NCBI GenBank assembly: GCA_037176885.1
Contig: JAWWNJ010000033.1
Location: forward strand, 1,612,001 to 1,676,000
Direction of reading: 5' to 3'
Source: Favolaschia claudopus
Lineage: Eukaryota; Basidiomycota; Agaricomycetes; Agaricales; Mycenaceae
Length of the DNA stretch: 64,000 nt
The translations under genes were made by a program, and so were the position numbers. Positions 1-9,239 of the stretch are shown piece by piece (the first letter of the stretch is position 1; every line of letters starts with the position of its first letter). The notes beneath the pieces are model-generated. The model saw nothing but the letters and a program-made list of their open reading frames with translations, did no database searches and was not told where the DNA came from.

Positions 1-660
1 CAGTCGAGGCATCGTCAGATACCTCATAAAAGTGTTCAGAAAGACTTTGGGACTCCCACTGAATGCCCTTCATGCCAAAAAATGCTATTCATTGTACGAC
101 TGCCATATCGGGTTCAGTTGATGCGACATCAAATTCCCTGATAAGGGAATAATGTACCCCCCCTCTAACTCAAGAACCACTGCAAGTCTCAATGTCAGTA
201 AAGTGGATTCATACTCAGAGTGAGTGGTAGTTTCATAATTTGAGGTGATTTAAATATCGGATTTTCCATAGCCCCTTGGCTCCCACTGTGCGAAGTATTT
301 GTCATGAATTTCTGAATTTCAAGATTCATGATCATGAACCACAAAGATGGCTTTCATGATGCTCAGATACCCATTTTTACAATAATTGTTCAGCATATGA
401 ATTCATGACAAAACATCATGAAAGACTGCGCAATTTTTGCTAAGTCCACTAGCCAGGTTGTTGAGCGGATAATGTACTTGTTTTCCTACCCACACACCAT
501 CTACCCCTCCCGAGACCCGTATCGTATCTGTATCTACTAATATCGTATTATATTAAATTTTATTATGATATATCATTAATATAATTTTAATGCACCTCTG
601 CTGGCTCAACGGATATTTTTTCCGGCTATGAGAGCATGAGATGGTGTACTAGACTGATAC
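1..660. other. Intergenic, no gene recognised
   Basis: No coding region or repeat with defined ends is visible. Positions about 530-595 are very AT-rich (runs of TATTA/ATTAAT), and the stretch ends at the left terminus of the DIRS-like element. Confidence 0.5.
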
Positions 661-770
661 GGAATGCTGCGAGCTCGTGCTGAGGGAGGGAGGAAAACAG
701 GTGGTATATTTATGATTGCGGTGAGGGGGTGATGTGACCCTCGCAGCAAGCGCTCTCGGGCCGGAACCCA
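661..770 (-). repeat. DIRS split direct repeat, module A (terminal copy)
   Basis: This 110-bp unit starts GGAATGCTGCG and ends CCGGAACCCA. It recurs directly at 970-1079 with essentially no differences by eye. The first 98 bp recur at 62822-62919 in the second DIRS copy. Confidence 0.9.
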
Positions 771-849
771 AAGTCGGCGCGAAGCTGCACAAAACAGACT
801 ACAAAACTAAATACGATGTACATGCAATGTATATGGGAGGTGGGTGGGA

Positions 850-1079
850 GAACTAAAAAATGAGAGCACGGGCGAAGGAACGCGCCCGGTGGTGGTGGTC
901 GAGGAAAAAGACGCGATGAGTCACAGTGATGACTCCCACGTGCATTCCTCCGAGTGTATACACTCACTAGGAATGCTGCGAGCTCGTGCTGAGGGAGGGA
1001 GGAAAACAGGTGGTATATTTATGATTGCGGTGAGGGGGTGATGTGACCCTCGCAGCAAGCGCTCTCGGGCCGGAACCCA
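850..1079 (-). repeat. DIRS fused internal repeat B-A
   Basis: Module B (850-969) is directly abutted to module A (970-1079) at the junction CACTCACTA|GGAATGC. B also occurs at the outer end (4959-5078), and A at the other outer end (661-770). The abutted B-A copy is the hallmark of split direct repeats and marks the junction that a circular intermediate would carry. Confidence 0.9.
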
Positions 1080-1166
1080 GGAAGACAAGGCAGCCCGAGG
1101 GAGGAGGGGTTGCCGGGACAGCGAGGAGGGTGAGCTGAGGCCAAGAGAGCAAGAAGAAGGGTGCGG

Positions 1167-2120
1167 CTAGAGAGCATCGTCGCCGCGCCAAACCAATCCC
1201 GGGGCAACAACCATGGAGGTTGGTTGAATAAGTGGGGGGTCAGAGAGAAGGCGTTTGCTCAACGCCACAATGACATCAGGTGGCGTGTCAATGTATAGTT
1301 TGAAGCAGTCAGAAGTCCAACGGCCCAGGCGCTGAATGTCAAGGTCGGAGAGACCGATGAGTCGAGCCCAAGTGGCAGCGCCACGGCGGAAGCTATGGCC
1401 CGAATATCCTGACGATGAAATCCCGACATGAGTGAGACAGGACTTCAAACAGTCGATGAAAAGCTTCCGCGAGAAAGCTCCATAGCCTGTACCATCGCGA
1501 GTACGCCGGCCCACAAACAGCGGGTCGTCGGGCTTGCCCGGCTTATTAAGGTGGGCGCGGAGGAGGGTGTAGGCACAGGTGGGCAAGCCAGTTTTTGCAA
1601 TAGTGATGCGCACCCCAGCGCGGAAGGGGTCGGTTTTGGAGGCCGGGAGGTCAACGGTAAGATACTCGTCGTTCTGAATGATGATGTCACGGCGCTTGAG
1701 GTTGAAAGCACCATCGAAAGAGTCGTAGGTGATCTCGCCGCAGCGAAGAAAGCCTGCGAAGGCCAGGGCGTAGGCAACTCGGAGAGTCTCGGCTAGCTCA
1801 CGAGAAACACCCCGCGGAAGGGAGATAGGGTTGGAGAGGGAGGCGATAATCTGGGCGAGGACGGGCTGCGTAATAGGAAGTCGCTCCTTACGTTCTGCAT
1901 CCCCGTACACCCGGCGTATGCCACGAATCACACGCTCCAGAACGCGTGATTCAAAGGGGCGGGATTCGTATCCGAGGTCAGTGTGGAAGGACTTGAGGGC
2001 ACCAATGTAGCGCTTGATTGTTTTCGCGCTGCAGCCCGGGGGGAGGGATGCCGCCCATTCGAGAAGGTGTGCTTCTGAGGCTGGGTATGGAGAGGCACCG
2101 GCAGCACCGTATTTCCGCAT
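1167..2120 (-). CDS. Tyrosine recombinase of DIRS-like element
   Basis: This 317-residue protein is expected to integrate the circular cDNA of the retrotransposon in the nucleus. An N-terminal SAM-like core-binding region (about 1-90) precedes the catalytic domain. The tetrad is visible: Arg in GFLRCGE (about 129), His and Arg in HSFRRGAATW (about 240-245), and Tyr in DCFKLYIDTP (about 275). The GRW just before the Tyr fits the box II region of YR recombinases. The frame overlaps the end of the RT ORF by about 190 nt, as is common in DIRS elements. The chosen Met is the first in frame; translation could start upstream inside the overlap. The same protein is truncated in the second copy (62822-63421), which lacks the His-Arg-Tyr half. 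Confidence 0.92.
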   Translation of the reverse strand: MRKYGAAGASPYPASEAHLLEWAASLPPGCSAKTIKRYIGALKSFHTDLGYESRPFESRVLERVIRGIRRVYGDAERKERLPITQPVLAQIIASLSNPISLPRGVSRELAETLRVAYALAFAGFLRCGEITYDSFDGAFNLKRRDIIIQNDEYLTVDLPASKTDPFRAGVRITIAKTGLPTCAYTLLRAHLNKPGKPDDPLFVGRRTRDGTGYGAFSRKLFIDCLKSCLTHVGISSSGYSGHSFRRGAATWARLIGLSDLDIQRLGRWTSDCFKLYIDTPPDVIVALSKRLLSDPPLIQPTSMVVAPGLVWRGDDAL

Positions 2121-3895
2121 GCAGAAGGACTCGAAGGAGTTGCAAGCCGTCTGGTTGACGCCGCGGGTGGAGGCGGCGAGGCCGTGCCAGAGGAAGTAGG
2201 CGACGAGCGGTGGTTGATCGACCCGTTCAGGCCATCCGGCGGGAGGTGGGGGAAGGGAGTGTGCTGTGAGGCGAAGAATTGAGGTAACAATGGGCGAAGA
2301 CGTGGCATGTCAAAACGAGAGAGTGCGTCAGCAAGGTAGTTCTGTTCAGAGGAAACCCACACGCAGGAGATGGAAAAGCCGAAAGATAGCGCAAGAAGGA
2401 AGATCTCCCTCAAAAGGGCCTGTGCAGGCACCTCCCGAATAGAACCTCCATTCAAACCAGCTACGCCGCCGGTGTTGTCAACCCGAAGTAAGACCCGGGA
2501 CCCGGCCCAGGCTGGAGATGCCCAAATACGAAGAGCGTGGAGCACGGCCCACAGCTCCTTGAAAAGGATAGACTTTCCCCGGTGCCGCCTGGGTACTCGC
2601 ATCGCAAAAAAATCGATAGGTGCCTCCCGGGGCCCAAGATGACCGCCAATTCCTTTCGAGGAAGACCCACTGGCGTCAGTAAAGATAACCACGCCCGGGC
2701 GGTGAGGATGTAGGGACTGGATACCGTTCCAAGTCGGAAGAAGACGAGCCCACCATTCCAAATCACGGCGTGCACCTCTCGGGATGCGACGCCGGCCAAA
2801 GGATGGGAAAAGGGACAGCGCATCGTACACACGACGGATGAAAGCGCGCCCCGCAGGCAGGACCTTTGTTGCAAACTGCAGAAGGCCTGCAATGGACTGG
2901 AGGTCCAAGAGGGTAGCCGACACCCCGGATAGAAGGGACTTGAGAGTAGCCATGGTGCGCTGCAGCTTCTCGGCAGGGAGAGCCACTGTGAAGGCAACAG
3001 TGTCGATCTCAATCCCCAGGATCACACCGCGGGTAGATGGAGGAATGTCCTTCCCTGCCTTCCCAACTGGATGGGCAGAGAAACCAGTCGCGTCACAGAT
3101 TGCGCGGAAGATTGCACGGTCGTGCTCTGCAAGGTCATACTCGCCTGCTGCGCGAGCACCAAAGAAGTCGTCGAGGAAGTGGTCAAGGGGTGCACCCATA
3201 CGCTCCGAGATCCAGTGCTGGGCCTCCGCAAACAAGTTGAAAGTGAAGGGTGATGAGCGCGATCCAAATGGTAGGCGAACGTCAATGTAACCGACACCGT
3301 CGAAGTAGAAGCCATACAGCAGAGAGTCGTCTGGGCATACTACGATGTGGCGAAATGCACGCCGCAGGTCGATCTTCCAGAGGAGAGCGCCAGGACCAAG
3401 TCGGCGGAGGCGGTCAAAGAAGGTGTCAAGCGAGGTGTAGGAGAGTGTTACTGCGTCAGAGGAGATGCTATCGTTGATAGACGAGCCTCGAGGATAAGAG
3501 AGGTGGTGGACAGTGCGCCACCCGCCGTCTGCTTTGGGGACAGTGCCCACAGGTGAGTAAACGACCCGGCGCTGCTCATGAATGGGGAGGGAGTCGACAC
3601 GGCGAAGCTCACCCAGAGAAAAGTTTGCCAGAATATCTGCAGCGGTTACAGCGTGCTCGGACGGTGTGGCAGGCAGATTCCGTGAGAAGGCACGGCCCAC
3701 TCGGGGGCCGGTGTATCCAATTGACGCACCATAGGTACAGATATTATGTAGGTGTTGTACGAAGGAGGGATCAGGATAATCCTGAAGTAAGAAAGATAGC
3801 ATAGCGGGATTAAGGGAGCTAGTAACATGCGGACCGGAGGTAGGGGCAACTGGGAATGTGATGTGTGTATTAGGACGGGAAGGGGGAGGAGGCAT
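1928..3895 (-). CDS. Reverse transcriptase-RNase H polyprotein of DIRS-like element
   Basis: The 655-residue ORF copies element RNA to DNA and removes the RNA. RT motifs are in order: motif A KIDLRRAFRHI (about 175), motif B LPFGSRSSPF (about 209), and motif C HFLDDFFGA (about 240), with FLDD in place of the usual YxDD. The RNase H domain follows: Asp in IFTDASGSSSKGIGG (about 410), Glu in FKELWAVLHALR (about 450), Asp in LLRVDNTGGVAGLNGG (about 475) and Asp in YLADALSRF (about 530). The C-terminal tail is rich in Pro and Ser and shares DNA with the start of the recombinase ORF. No premature stop or frameshift is seen. The first Met is taken; about 140 nt separate it from the Gag stop. Confidence 0.93.
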   Translation of the reverse strand: MPPPPSRPNTHITFPVAPTSGPHVTSSLNPAMLSFLLQDYPDPSFVQHLHNICTYGASIGYTGPRVGRAFSRNLPATPSEHAVTAADILANFSLGELRRVDSLPIHEQRRVVYSPVGTVPKADGGWRTVHHLSYPRGSSINDSISSDAVTLSYTSLDTFFDRLRRLGPGALLWKIDLRRAFRHIVVCPDDSLLYGFYFDGVGYIDVRLPFGSRSSPFTFNLFAEAQHWISERMGAPLDHFLDDFFGARAAGEYDLAEHDRAIFRAICDATGFSAHPVGKAGKDIPPSTRGVILGIEIDTVAFTVALPAEKLQRTMATLKSLLSGVSATLLDLQSIAGLLQFATKVLPAGRAFIRRVYDALSLFPSFGRRRIPRGARRDLEWWARLLPTWNGIQSLHPHRPGVVIFTDASGSSSKGIGGHLGPREAPIDFFAMRVPRRHRGKSILFKELWAVLHALRIWASPAWAGSRVLLRVDNTGGVAGLNGGSIREVPAQALLREIFLLALSFGFSISCVWVSSEQNYLADALSRFDMPRLRPLLPQFFASQHTPFPHLPPDGLNGSINHRSSPTSSGTASPPPPAASTRRLATPSSPSACGNTVLPVPLHTQPQKHTFSNGRHPSPRAAARKQSSATLVPSSPSTLTSDTNPAPLNHAFWSV

Positions 3896-4033
3896 TAGAT
3901 GGGCAGAGAGATGAGCAGTATGCAGAAGGGGTGATAGAGAGGGTGGGGTGCAAGGAGCCAGTGGACGAAGAAGAACCGAAGGGTTGGTCGGAGTGGGGCA
4001 GCGGCCCGACTCGGTCGGCGTGCCCCAAACATC

Positions 4034-4944
4034 CTACTTCCGCTTCTGAGGGCAAGCATGTGCGGGGTGGGCGCCCTGACACGCAATGCAGACGTGGCGG
4101 CGAGAGCACTTGTCGCCCATGCGACAACCAGCGGGATCCTGAAACTTGTAGCAAGTCTCATCAACCTTCGGACGGGATGCAGGGGCGCTGGGCTCGGAAA
4201 AGCGCTCAGCGAGGTCGCGTTTGCGCTTGGAGGAGAAGGGCGGGGGCAGTGGGTAGCGAACCAAACTGGTGGAGACGAGGCCCTGATCGGGCGTCACCCA
4301 GCGCGTGGGGAGAAAATTCTCCGCCATGCGCACACGAATAAATTCGTAGTGGTAACGCAAGACTGCGGACCACTCGTACTGTGTGGTGAAATCCATGAGC
4401 TGGCTGGTGTAGATGGAAAGGGCGGCAGCAACACCACCATTGGTGGTGTCAATGAGGGAGCGGATGCCGGTGTAAGTCGACCAGGCGTCAAGGAGCGGGG
4501 GCAAGGAGGGGAATGCCTTGACCCATGCACGGGGAAGACCCGCATCGAGGGGTTCCTCTGGTTGTTCCGGGGCGGCAACACCAGAAGTCGGGTGGAAGAG
4601 GATGGGCACGGGGGCAGCGGGGGCAGCGGCGGCGATGGAGGAGAGCTTGGGGAGGTCGTCGGCTTCGAAGGTGCCATTCACAATGGCGTCGATGTGCGCC
4701 AGCTGACGCGGCGGTACCACATCGTGGGGGACCGAAAGGAGGCGGAAGCGAAATTGTCAAGCTCACCGGCGGCATTGGTAGTGGGGACCGTAACATTTCC
4801 GCTGCCGTTCGCTGCATTCGACGAGGATGACGCGGCGGAGCCGCCCGAAGGGTTGGCGGAGTTGTCGGCAATGGCCCGGGTCACAATGGCCGTAAGTGGG
4901 GCCAGCTGAGCCTCACTGAAGGGCGAGGGGTCGTCGTTGGCCAT
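4034..4944 (-). pseudogene. Gag-like protein of DIRS-like element, one frame change
   Basis: The ORF begins at an ATG 15 nt inside repeat B (MANDDPSPFSEAQ) and runs in one frame to about 4757. From about 4757 to 4034 the protein-like frame is the other one (SVPHDVVPPRQLAHID onward). The C-terminus has a CCCH zinc finger, C-x8-C-x5-C-x3-H (CYKFQDPAGCRMGDKCSRRH), followed by a small C-x2-C-x3-H-x3-C motif, as in fungal DIRS Gags. The central region is a plausible alpha-helical capsid-like part. The frame change lies where the two frames overlap (about 4720-4757). It may be a single-base indel in this copy or, less likely, programmed slippage; the second copy is not present over this region, so the window cannot decide. 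Confidence 0.75.
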
Positions 4945-4958
4945 TGGGGAAGAGAAAA

Positions 4959-5078
4959 GAACTAAAAAATGAGAGCACGGGCGAAGGAACGCGCCCGGTG
5001 GTGGTGGTCGAGGAAAAAGACGCGATGAGTCACAGTGATGACTCCCACGTGCATTCCTCCGAGTGTATACACTCACTA
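4959..5078 (-). repeat. DIRS split direct repeat, module B (terminal copy)
   Basis: This 120-bp unit (GAACTAAAAAATGAGAGCAC to GTATACACTCACTA) is repeated at 850-969. It defines the 5' terminus of the element on the coding strand. Confidence 0.9.
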
Positions 5079-5372
5079 ATATTGCTGAGAGAGCCGGCAA
5101 CCTCATTAACCTGGGTTTTGGCTAAGTATTGTTCAGAAGACCAAAAGATTGGCCATCACGTTCATCCATTGATCGTTAATGGAGCCTGATCCTTGATTGT
5201 TCCGCTCCCTTTTTTGAGGGGATTTGATAGAGATCTGGAGCGGCATCGCGAGAGGCATCAGGCTCTGGCCGGTTGGGCTCCTTCGGCTACCTGCCAGCTG
5301 CGTATTGGCCCAAATAATACACGGTCCTGGCATATCGTACTATGTATACTCATATCGTATCGTACTATATTT

Positions 5373-5894
5373 TCCTGCGGTTCTATTCCATTCAACGAAC
5401 GTGAATCACGCTACTCTCAACCCAAACTCGAACTCTACGGTCTTTACCGTGCTCTTCGTCACTGGCGCCTTTATCTATTCGGAATCAAACACCTCAACGT
5501 TGAAACCGACGCGAAGTATATTAAAGGAATGCTGAATTCCCCCGATCTTCAGCCCAATGCGACAATAAATCGTTGGATTCAAGGGATTCTTCTCTTCGAC
5601 TTCAACCTCATCCACGTCCCTGGAAAAACCTTCCACGCTCCCGATGCGCTGTCTCGACGAGAACTCGGCGAAGGAGAGATTGTTGAAGACCACGACGACT
5701 CTTGGCTGGATGACATCGTTCTCCATGCCGCTTCATTCAATGTCTCCGCCGACATTGTTCATTCCTTCTATACCTTTCATACCCAATCCAACCTCGCTCT
5801 ATCATCGTTCCCAGGAACTCGTGCTCCGCTACGACTAAATGATCATGAGTATAGACCACAAAAAAAGTACTGCCCCGGTGAAGTAACAAAATGA
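5373..5894 (+). pseudogene. Ty3/gypsy RNase H C-terminal fragment
   Basis: The frame contains FNERESRYSQPKLELYGLYR, DAKYIKGMLN, INRWIQGILLFDF, HVPGKTFHAPDALSRR and a WLDD segment. This is the typical order of the RNase H end of basidiomycete Ty3/gypsy Pol. The catalytic Glu region (KLELYGL), the DAKYIKGM Asp and the final DALSR Asp are present. Reverse transcriptase upstream and integrase downstream are missing, and the frame continues at both ends into sequence without similarity. It is a relic 3' of the DIRS element, with no LTR visible. Confidence 0.8.
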
Positions 5895-6900
5895 GTGAGA
5901 CTGAGCATTTCCCGGCTCCCTTATTTTAGACGCTCGTCACCAACCTGCGGTTGGTTCCTCACGTCCTGGTATCCATAGTCTCGGATTCCTGAACATGCGG
6001 CCATATTACAATGACATCAAAATAGTATCCGTTGATGTGCACTTGAGCAACCTCGTAGGAGTTGCCGTGGTATGAGCACTCATGGATCCGGGCACTTGTT
6101 CAGGTGCTGGAGCAGCCTCGTTACAGTAGCCATTGAGAAGACACTCCATAAAATGACCCCGGTAGCAGGAGCATGTGCGGTACGAATAATTGAGTACAAA
6201 AACCGGAATGCCTTAACTTGAGATTGAGCACTCGAGGCACTTTCAAGTGCCGGAGCAGCCTGTAGGAGTTGCCGTAAGTAGCCCACAGTGCACACCGACG
6301 CCGGCTTCGTGTCTGACGCTACAAGATCTTGCTTAAATTTTAGCACTTGGCCGAATTAGCTTCGTAATGCGGGTAAACTGCCGCAGAATCAAGAACCGTC
6401 GACTTGAGTCCCGTATCAGCGCGAGATATGGAAAAAAAAAAGGAGGTGCACGAGTGCTTCCGCACAGGATTTTGTATCAATCTGACCAAAACTGAGGCTT
6501 GACAGTGCGACAGCACTAAAGACTCTTGAAGTAACGTCGGATTTGGATCAACCAGACCTCGGGAGGTCTGAATTGGAAGGATGTTAGTGGGGGATGTGAA
6601 TAAAATACTACCAGAAACAAGCAATAAGAAATAAGCAGCGAGCAATTTAAAATCGCCGCGTGTATGAGGGAAGCAGGCCGGTGGCGCGTCGGAGGACCAA
6701 AGAACAATAAGGGGTGGCGGTGCCATCGCCAACATTAAACATTGCCGGTTCATCAGCCGAAAATGCCGAGCGCAATATTCGAGCGGCAAGGGCGGCGAGG
6801 GCGAGGACGGCGGCATAGTCGGTTAGAGCACAAATGGGGGTTCAGAAGACATACTAGTTAGCTAATTTTTGTTCCCCGAGGCTCAGAAAGGTACACAGAA
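5895..6900. other. No gene recognised; local duplications
   Basis: No convincing coding frame. A short phrase recurs within it: GTGCYGGAGCAGCCT near 6111 and 6248, and GTAGGAGTTGCCGT near 6056 and 6263, suggesting an old local duplication. Confidence 0.4.
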
Positions 6901-6915
6901 TTTTGATTTTTTTGG

Positions 6916-7072
6916 CTCAAAAATTTGGCCGTAGCTAAAATGTCGTGGGAAAAACTTCGGAGGTGGTTTTTTGGACGTTTTCGAGGGTGCTCTGAATCTG
7001 AAGTCAGATTTATGCCAAAAATTCCCGTTCTTCGGCAATCATCATTGTCGAACTTTGGTTGTCCGGCACTGT
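6916..7072 (+). repeat. Dispersed repeat, copy 1 (AACTTCGGAG family)
   Basis: This block contains GTCGTGGGAAAAACTTCGG and ends GTCCGGCACTGTA. It matches 52600-52757 closely over its whole length and is distantly related to the right half of the TIR element at 45763-46361. The final CACTGTA resembles the TA-flanked end of a Tc1-like MITE; the opposite end was not found here. Confidence 0.65.
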
Positions 7073-7149
7073 AGGTCTATCCAGGTTTGATACGGGTACC
7101 TGCGATCACGGATCCGGGTCACCCGCGGGCTAACTCGTGACGGGCCTTA

Positions 7150-7531
7150 CAGTGGCGGCAAAATCTGATGTCACCCCCAAAAAAGGAAATTTCCATCAAA
7201 CTGCCTCTAATCTGCCCTTGCCATCGCCGTCTGGGGGCGACAAGGGCACAGATCCATTGGCACGGCAAATACACTGCGTGTGTAGGCAAGATTGAGAAAA
7301 ATAGGTACATTCATTGAGGAGAACTGGGCCAAAGATGGTTGAAAAGTCTTGCCCAAAAAGTGTCAATTTTCGGGGTATTCTAAAATGGAAAAGGGGTGCA
7401 TGTACTTCAAATCTATGTCTTAAATGCACTGTGAAAGGTCCGACCACAGAAAACATGGCACAGAAAAGGGAACGAGTTGAATTGATGGAAATTTCCTTTT
7501 TTGGGGGTGACATCAGATTTTGCCGCCACTG
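7150..7531. mobile_element. MITE with 50-bp TIRs, TA target duplication
   Basis: The ends CAGTGGCGGCAAAATCTGAT and its reverse complement extend to about 50 bp of perfect inverted repeat (7150-7199 and 7482-7531), flanked by TA on both sides (7148-7149, 7532-7533). The size (382 bp), TA duplication and CAGTG start fit a non-autonomous Tc1/mariner-class element. Perfect TIRs suggest recent mobility. Confidence 0.9.
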
Positions 7532-7803
7532 TACGTGCAACATTTCATCCTCCTCTGCACTGCCCATAGTGCTGCCGCGAGGTGGAGGCCCTCGGAGGTG
7601 AGGTGACCTTGGCCTTAAACTGTTGCCATTTATGGTAGTCGAGGTGATGGCGCCTTGAGACTGTTTTCGGAAATAATATTTAAAAACAGTTGCTAACACC
7701 AGATAAACATGATAGGTGCTCATGAGTGGGCCACTGTAGGCTAGCTGAACTTTTTTCGCGGCTCAGGGAATGAAAATGAAGTGAAGAGAGTGACAGCTAT
7801 GTA

Positions 7804-8163
7804 CAAAACACTGGAGCGCTCCGAAAAAAAGTTCACACAACGGTTTTGACAGCTCCTGCCTAATTCGGCCAGCCCGCTCCACTCTCTCCAACGACACTCG
7901 CCCTTTCGTCACTGCTCCTGGAACGTCTCTCTCGCCTACCATGCCCTACAATACCTTCCGCTACATCCCTCCTGCACACAAGCGGCTCATGATTACCATG
8001 GCCGCCAACGGGATGTCCAATCAAGAGCATAGGCTGCAACACGAGGTCGCCCCGCCCTGACGCGCCAGCCGTCGACGCAATGGATCCGGCAGTGCCTACC
8101 TCATATGGCAATTGACGTCATCGCATCAATCGGAACTTTTTTTCGGAGCGCTCCAGGGTTTTG
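7804..8163 (+). mobile_element. Tc1-like internal-deletion derivative nested in a MITE
   Basis: The inverted repeats start CAAAACACTGGAGCGCTCCG on the left and read CGGAGCGCTCCAGGGTTTTG on the right, with flanking TA (7802-7803, 8164-8165). The right arm has one extra base and one mismatch. The interior retains the start of a transposase gene (7941-8060), so this is a deletion product of an autonomous element rather than an anonymous MITE. Confidence 0.8.
7941..8060 (+). pseudogene. N-terminal stub of a Tc1-like transposase
   Basis: A 39-codon frame starts MPYNTFRYIPPAHKRLMITM and continues AANGMSNQEH. The pattern (MP..ryIppahKrl, hydrophobic helix, nGmsnqE) resembles the first helix-turn-helix of basidiomycete Tc1/mariner-type transposases. 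It ends in a stop after the deletion joint, with all catalytic parts missing. The identification rests on this short segment and its position inside TA-flanked TIRs. Confidence 0.5.
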
Positions 8164-8285
8164 TAGATAGCTGGAATTTCGAGGTGGACCGCTGAGGTGA
8201 CGTCATCTCAAGGTTGATGGGCCATCACCTCAAGGTACCTCGACCTCGCCTCGCGGCAGCACTAACTGCCCACCGCGACGCCAGG

Positions 8286-8911
8286 CGCGAACACGTCCGA
8301 GTATATGCCAAAAGGATGGGAGTGGGACTCGGCTATTTAAGCGAGTCCCACTGTTGATGTCTTTTGCATCACAAGCAATCAACGTTGGATCAAGGCATCA
8401 ACGTCGCATCAATCCTCGGCATTTGGAGCCGAAACTTGTATTTAATGTGTTTAATCACTTTCTGAGTGTATTTCTAAGCTAAAAAAATTCTGGTGGGAAC
8501 GTAGCGGCGTATTTATGCTGCCTCACTCAGTATCTCGAGTTTTTTCGCTGTTTATTCTTAAAATTCAATTCATGTAGCGCGGGGGAGACCCCCGCGGACC
8601 CCCCTTGACGCTCGCCGCTAGGCCCACTGCGTGGTGCTGTCGCTCGCCGCTGGGCCCACTGCGTGGTGCTACCGCTCGCCGCGGAGGCCCACTGCGTGGG
8701 GCCAGGAATATTTTAAAGGGTCGGGGCGTGTTTTTTCTCCTAATTAAGTGCCATTGATCTAAATCATTTCTACTGATGTGCCGTCAAGCCGAGTCCCACT
8801 ATCAGACCTCAAATCTCCCTTTCCGAGCATCCGAGTCCCACTATCAGGCTTTATCCGGGGTTTACCCGAGTCCCACTCCCATCCTTTTGGCCATTCCTCA
8901 ACACGTCCGCG
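8286..8911. mobile_element. Inverted-repeat element with keyword GAGTCCCACT
   Basis: About 46 bp at the left (8286-8332) and right (8865-8911) are inverted copies sharing GCCAAAAGGATGGGAGTGGG. GAGTCCCACT recurs at about 8343, 8790, 8831 and 8868, and in reverse at 8321. A three-copy tandem repeat sits inside (8612-8702). No target duplication could be fixed. Confidence 0.6.
8612..8702. repeat. Tandem repeat, about 32 bp x 3
   Basis: Three consecutive units contain CGCTCGCCGCTGGGCCCACT followed by GCGTGG, with few differences between units. The preceding GGGGGAGACCCCCGCGGACCCCCC is also hairpin-prone. Confidence 0.8.
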
Positions 8912-9032
8912 ACATGCGTCCGTGCTTGCAAAGCTCCAAGGCAAGCCGAAGCTCTACCCCCCGGGGGCGATCCGACAGCTGAAAAAAAACTTTTGTAGGT
9001 GATATCTTTTTCTCTTATCTTTGAATCCCCTT

Positions 9033-9230
9033 AGGGGGGCTCAATTCTTAGCTCGTCGTCTCGTCTCGTCCCATAAATTATTCAATTCCATGATGAGGTG
9101 ATGAGACGATGATGCCACGCCGCTTCTCGCTTGCTTCTCGCTCCACCGGCCCCAGATTTTGATCAATCCATCAAGGAATTAATTATTTTCTCGATGAGAC
9201 GAGCTGACGAGACAAGAATTGAGCGCCCCT
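9033..9230. mobile_element. MITE, keyword GACGAG/CTCGTC
   Basis: The ends AGGGGGGCTCAATTCTT and AAGAATTGAGCGCCCCT are inverted repeats that continue inward through CTCGTC-rich arms and AATTATT blocks, making most of the 198 bp palindromic. GACGAG/CTCGTC occurs repeatedly in both orientations. Confidence 0.75.
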
Positions 9231-9239
9231 CTTGCCAAT

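Larger units (their letters stand above)
661..5078 (-). mobile_element. DIRS-like tyrosine-recombinase retrotransposon, near full length
   Basis: All three modules of a DIRS-order element lie on the minus strand in the usual order: Gag (4944-4034), reverse transcriptase plus RNase H (3895-1928) and tyrosine recombinase (2120-1167). The ends form split direct repeats. Read on the coding strand the order is B (5078-4959), ORFs, A (1079-970), B (969-850), a spacer of about 80 bp, then A (770-661). This is the PAT/Kangaroo-type arrangement that allows a circular cDNA to be integrated by the recombinase. No target duplication is expected or seen, and there is no integrase or protease. RT and recombinase frames are open; Gag needs one frame change near 4720-4757. 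The left end is supported independently by the second copy at 62822, which starts with the same GGAATGCTGCG. Confidence 0.93.
7567..8264. mobile_element. MITE with perfect 8-bp TSD (ACTGCCCA), hAT/KDZ class
   Basis: The ends TAGTGCTGCCGCGAGG and its reverse complement are flanked by ACTGCCCA at 7559-7566 and 8265-8272. The interior repeats GAGGTGA/TCACCTC in both orientations (for example near 7593, 7640, 8176, 8224). A Tc1-like derivative (7804-8163) is nested in the middle. No coding potential of its own. Confidence 0.9.

Noticed and set aside
710..1210. Short open frames inside the DIRS repeats, including ones repeated in both A modules
   Set aside because: They are the same DNA repeated; the frames continue into spacers and recombinase sequence with no start context and are by-products of the repeat.
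4058..4909. 283-codon plus-strand frame opposite Gag
   Set aside because: It is the antisense of the DIRS Gag, whose zinc finger and position make the minus strand the coding one.
5193..5372. Upstream 60 codons of the gypsy RNase H frame as part of Pol
   Set aside because: The sequence before about 5373 has no RT or RNase H resemblance; similarity begins at the FNERESRYSQ segment.
8286..8911. Helitron
   Set aside because: Hairpins and GC-rich ends are present, but there is no TC start and CTRR end, and clear inverted arms argue for a TIR element.
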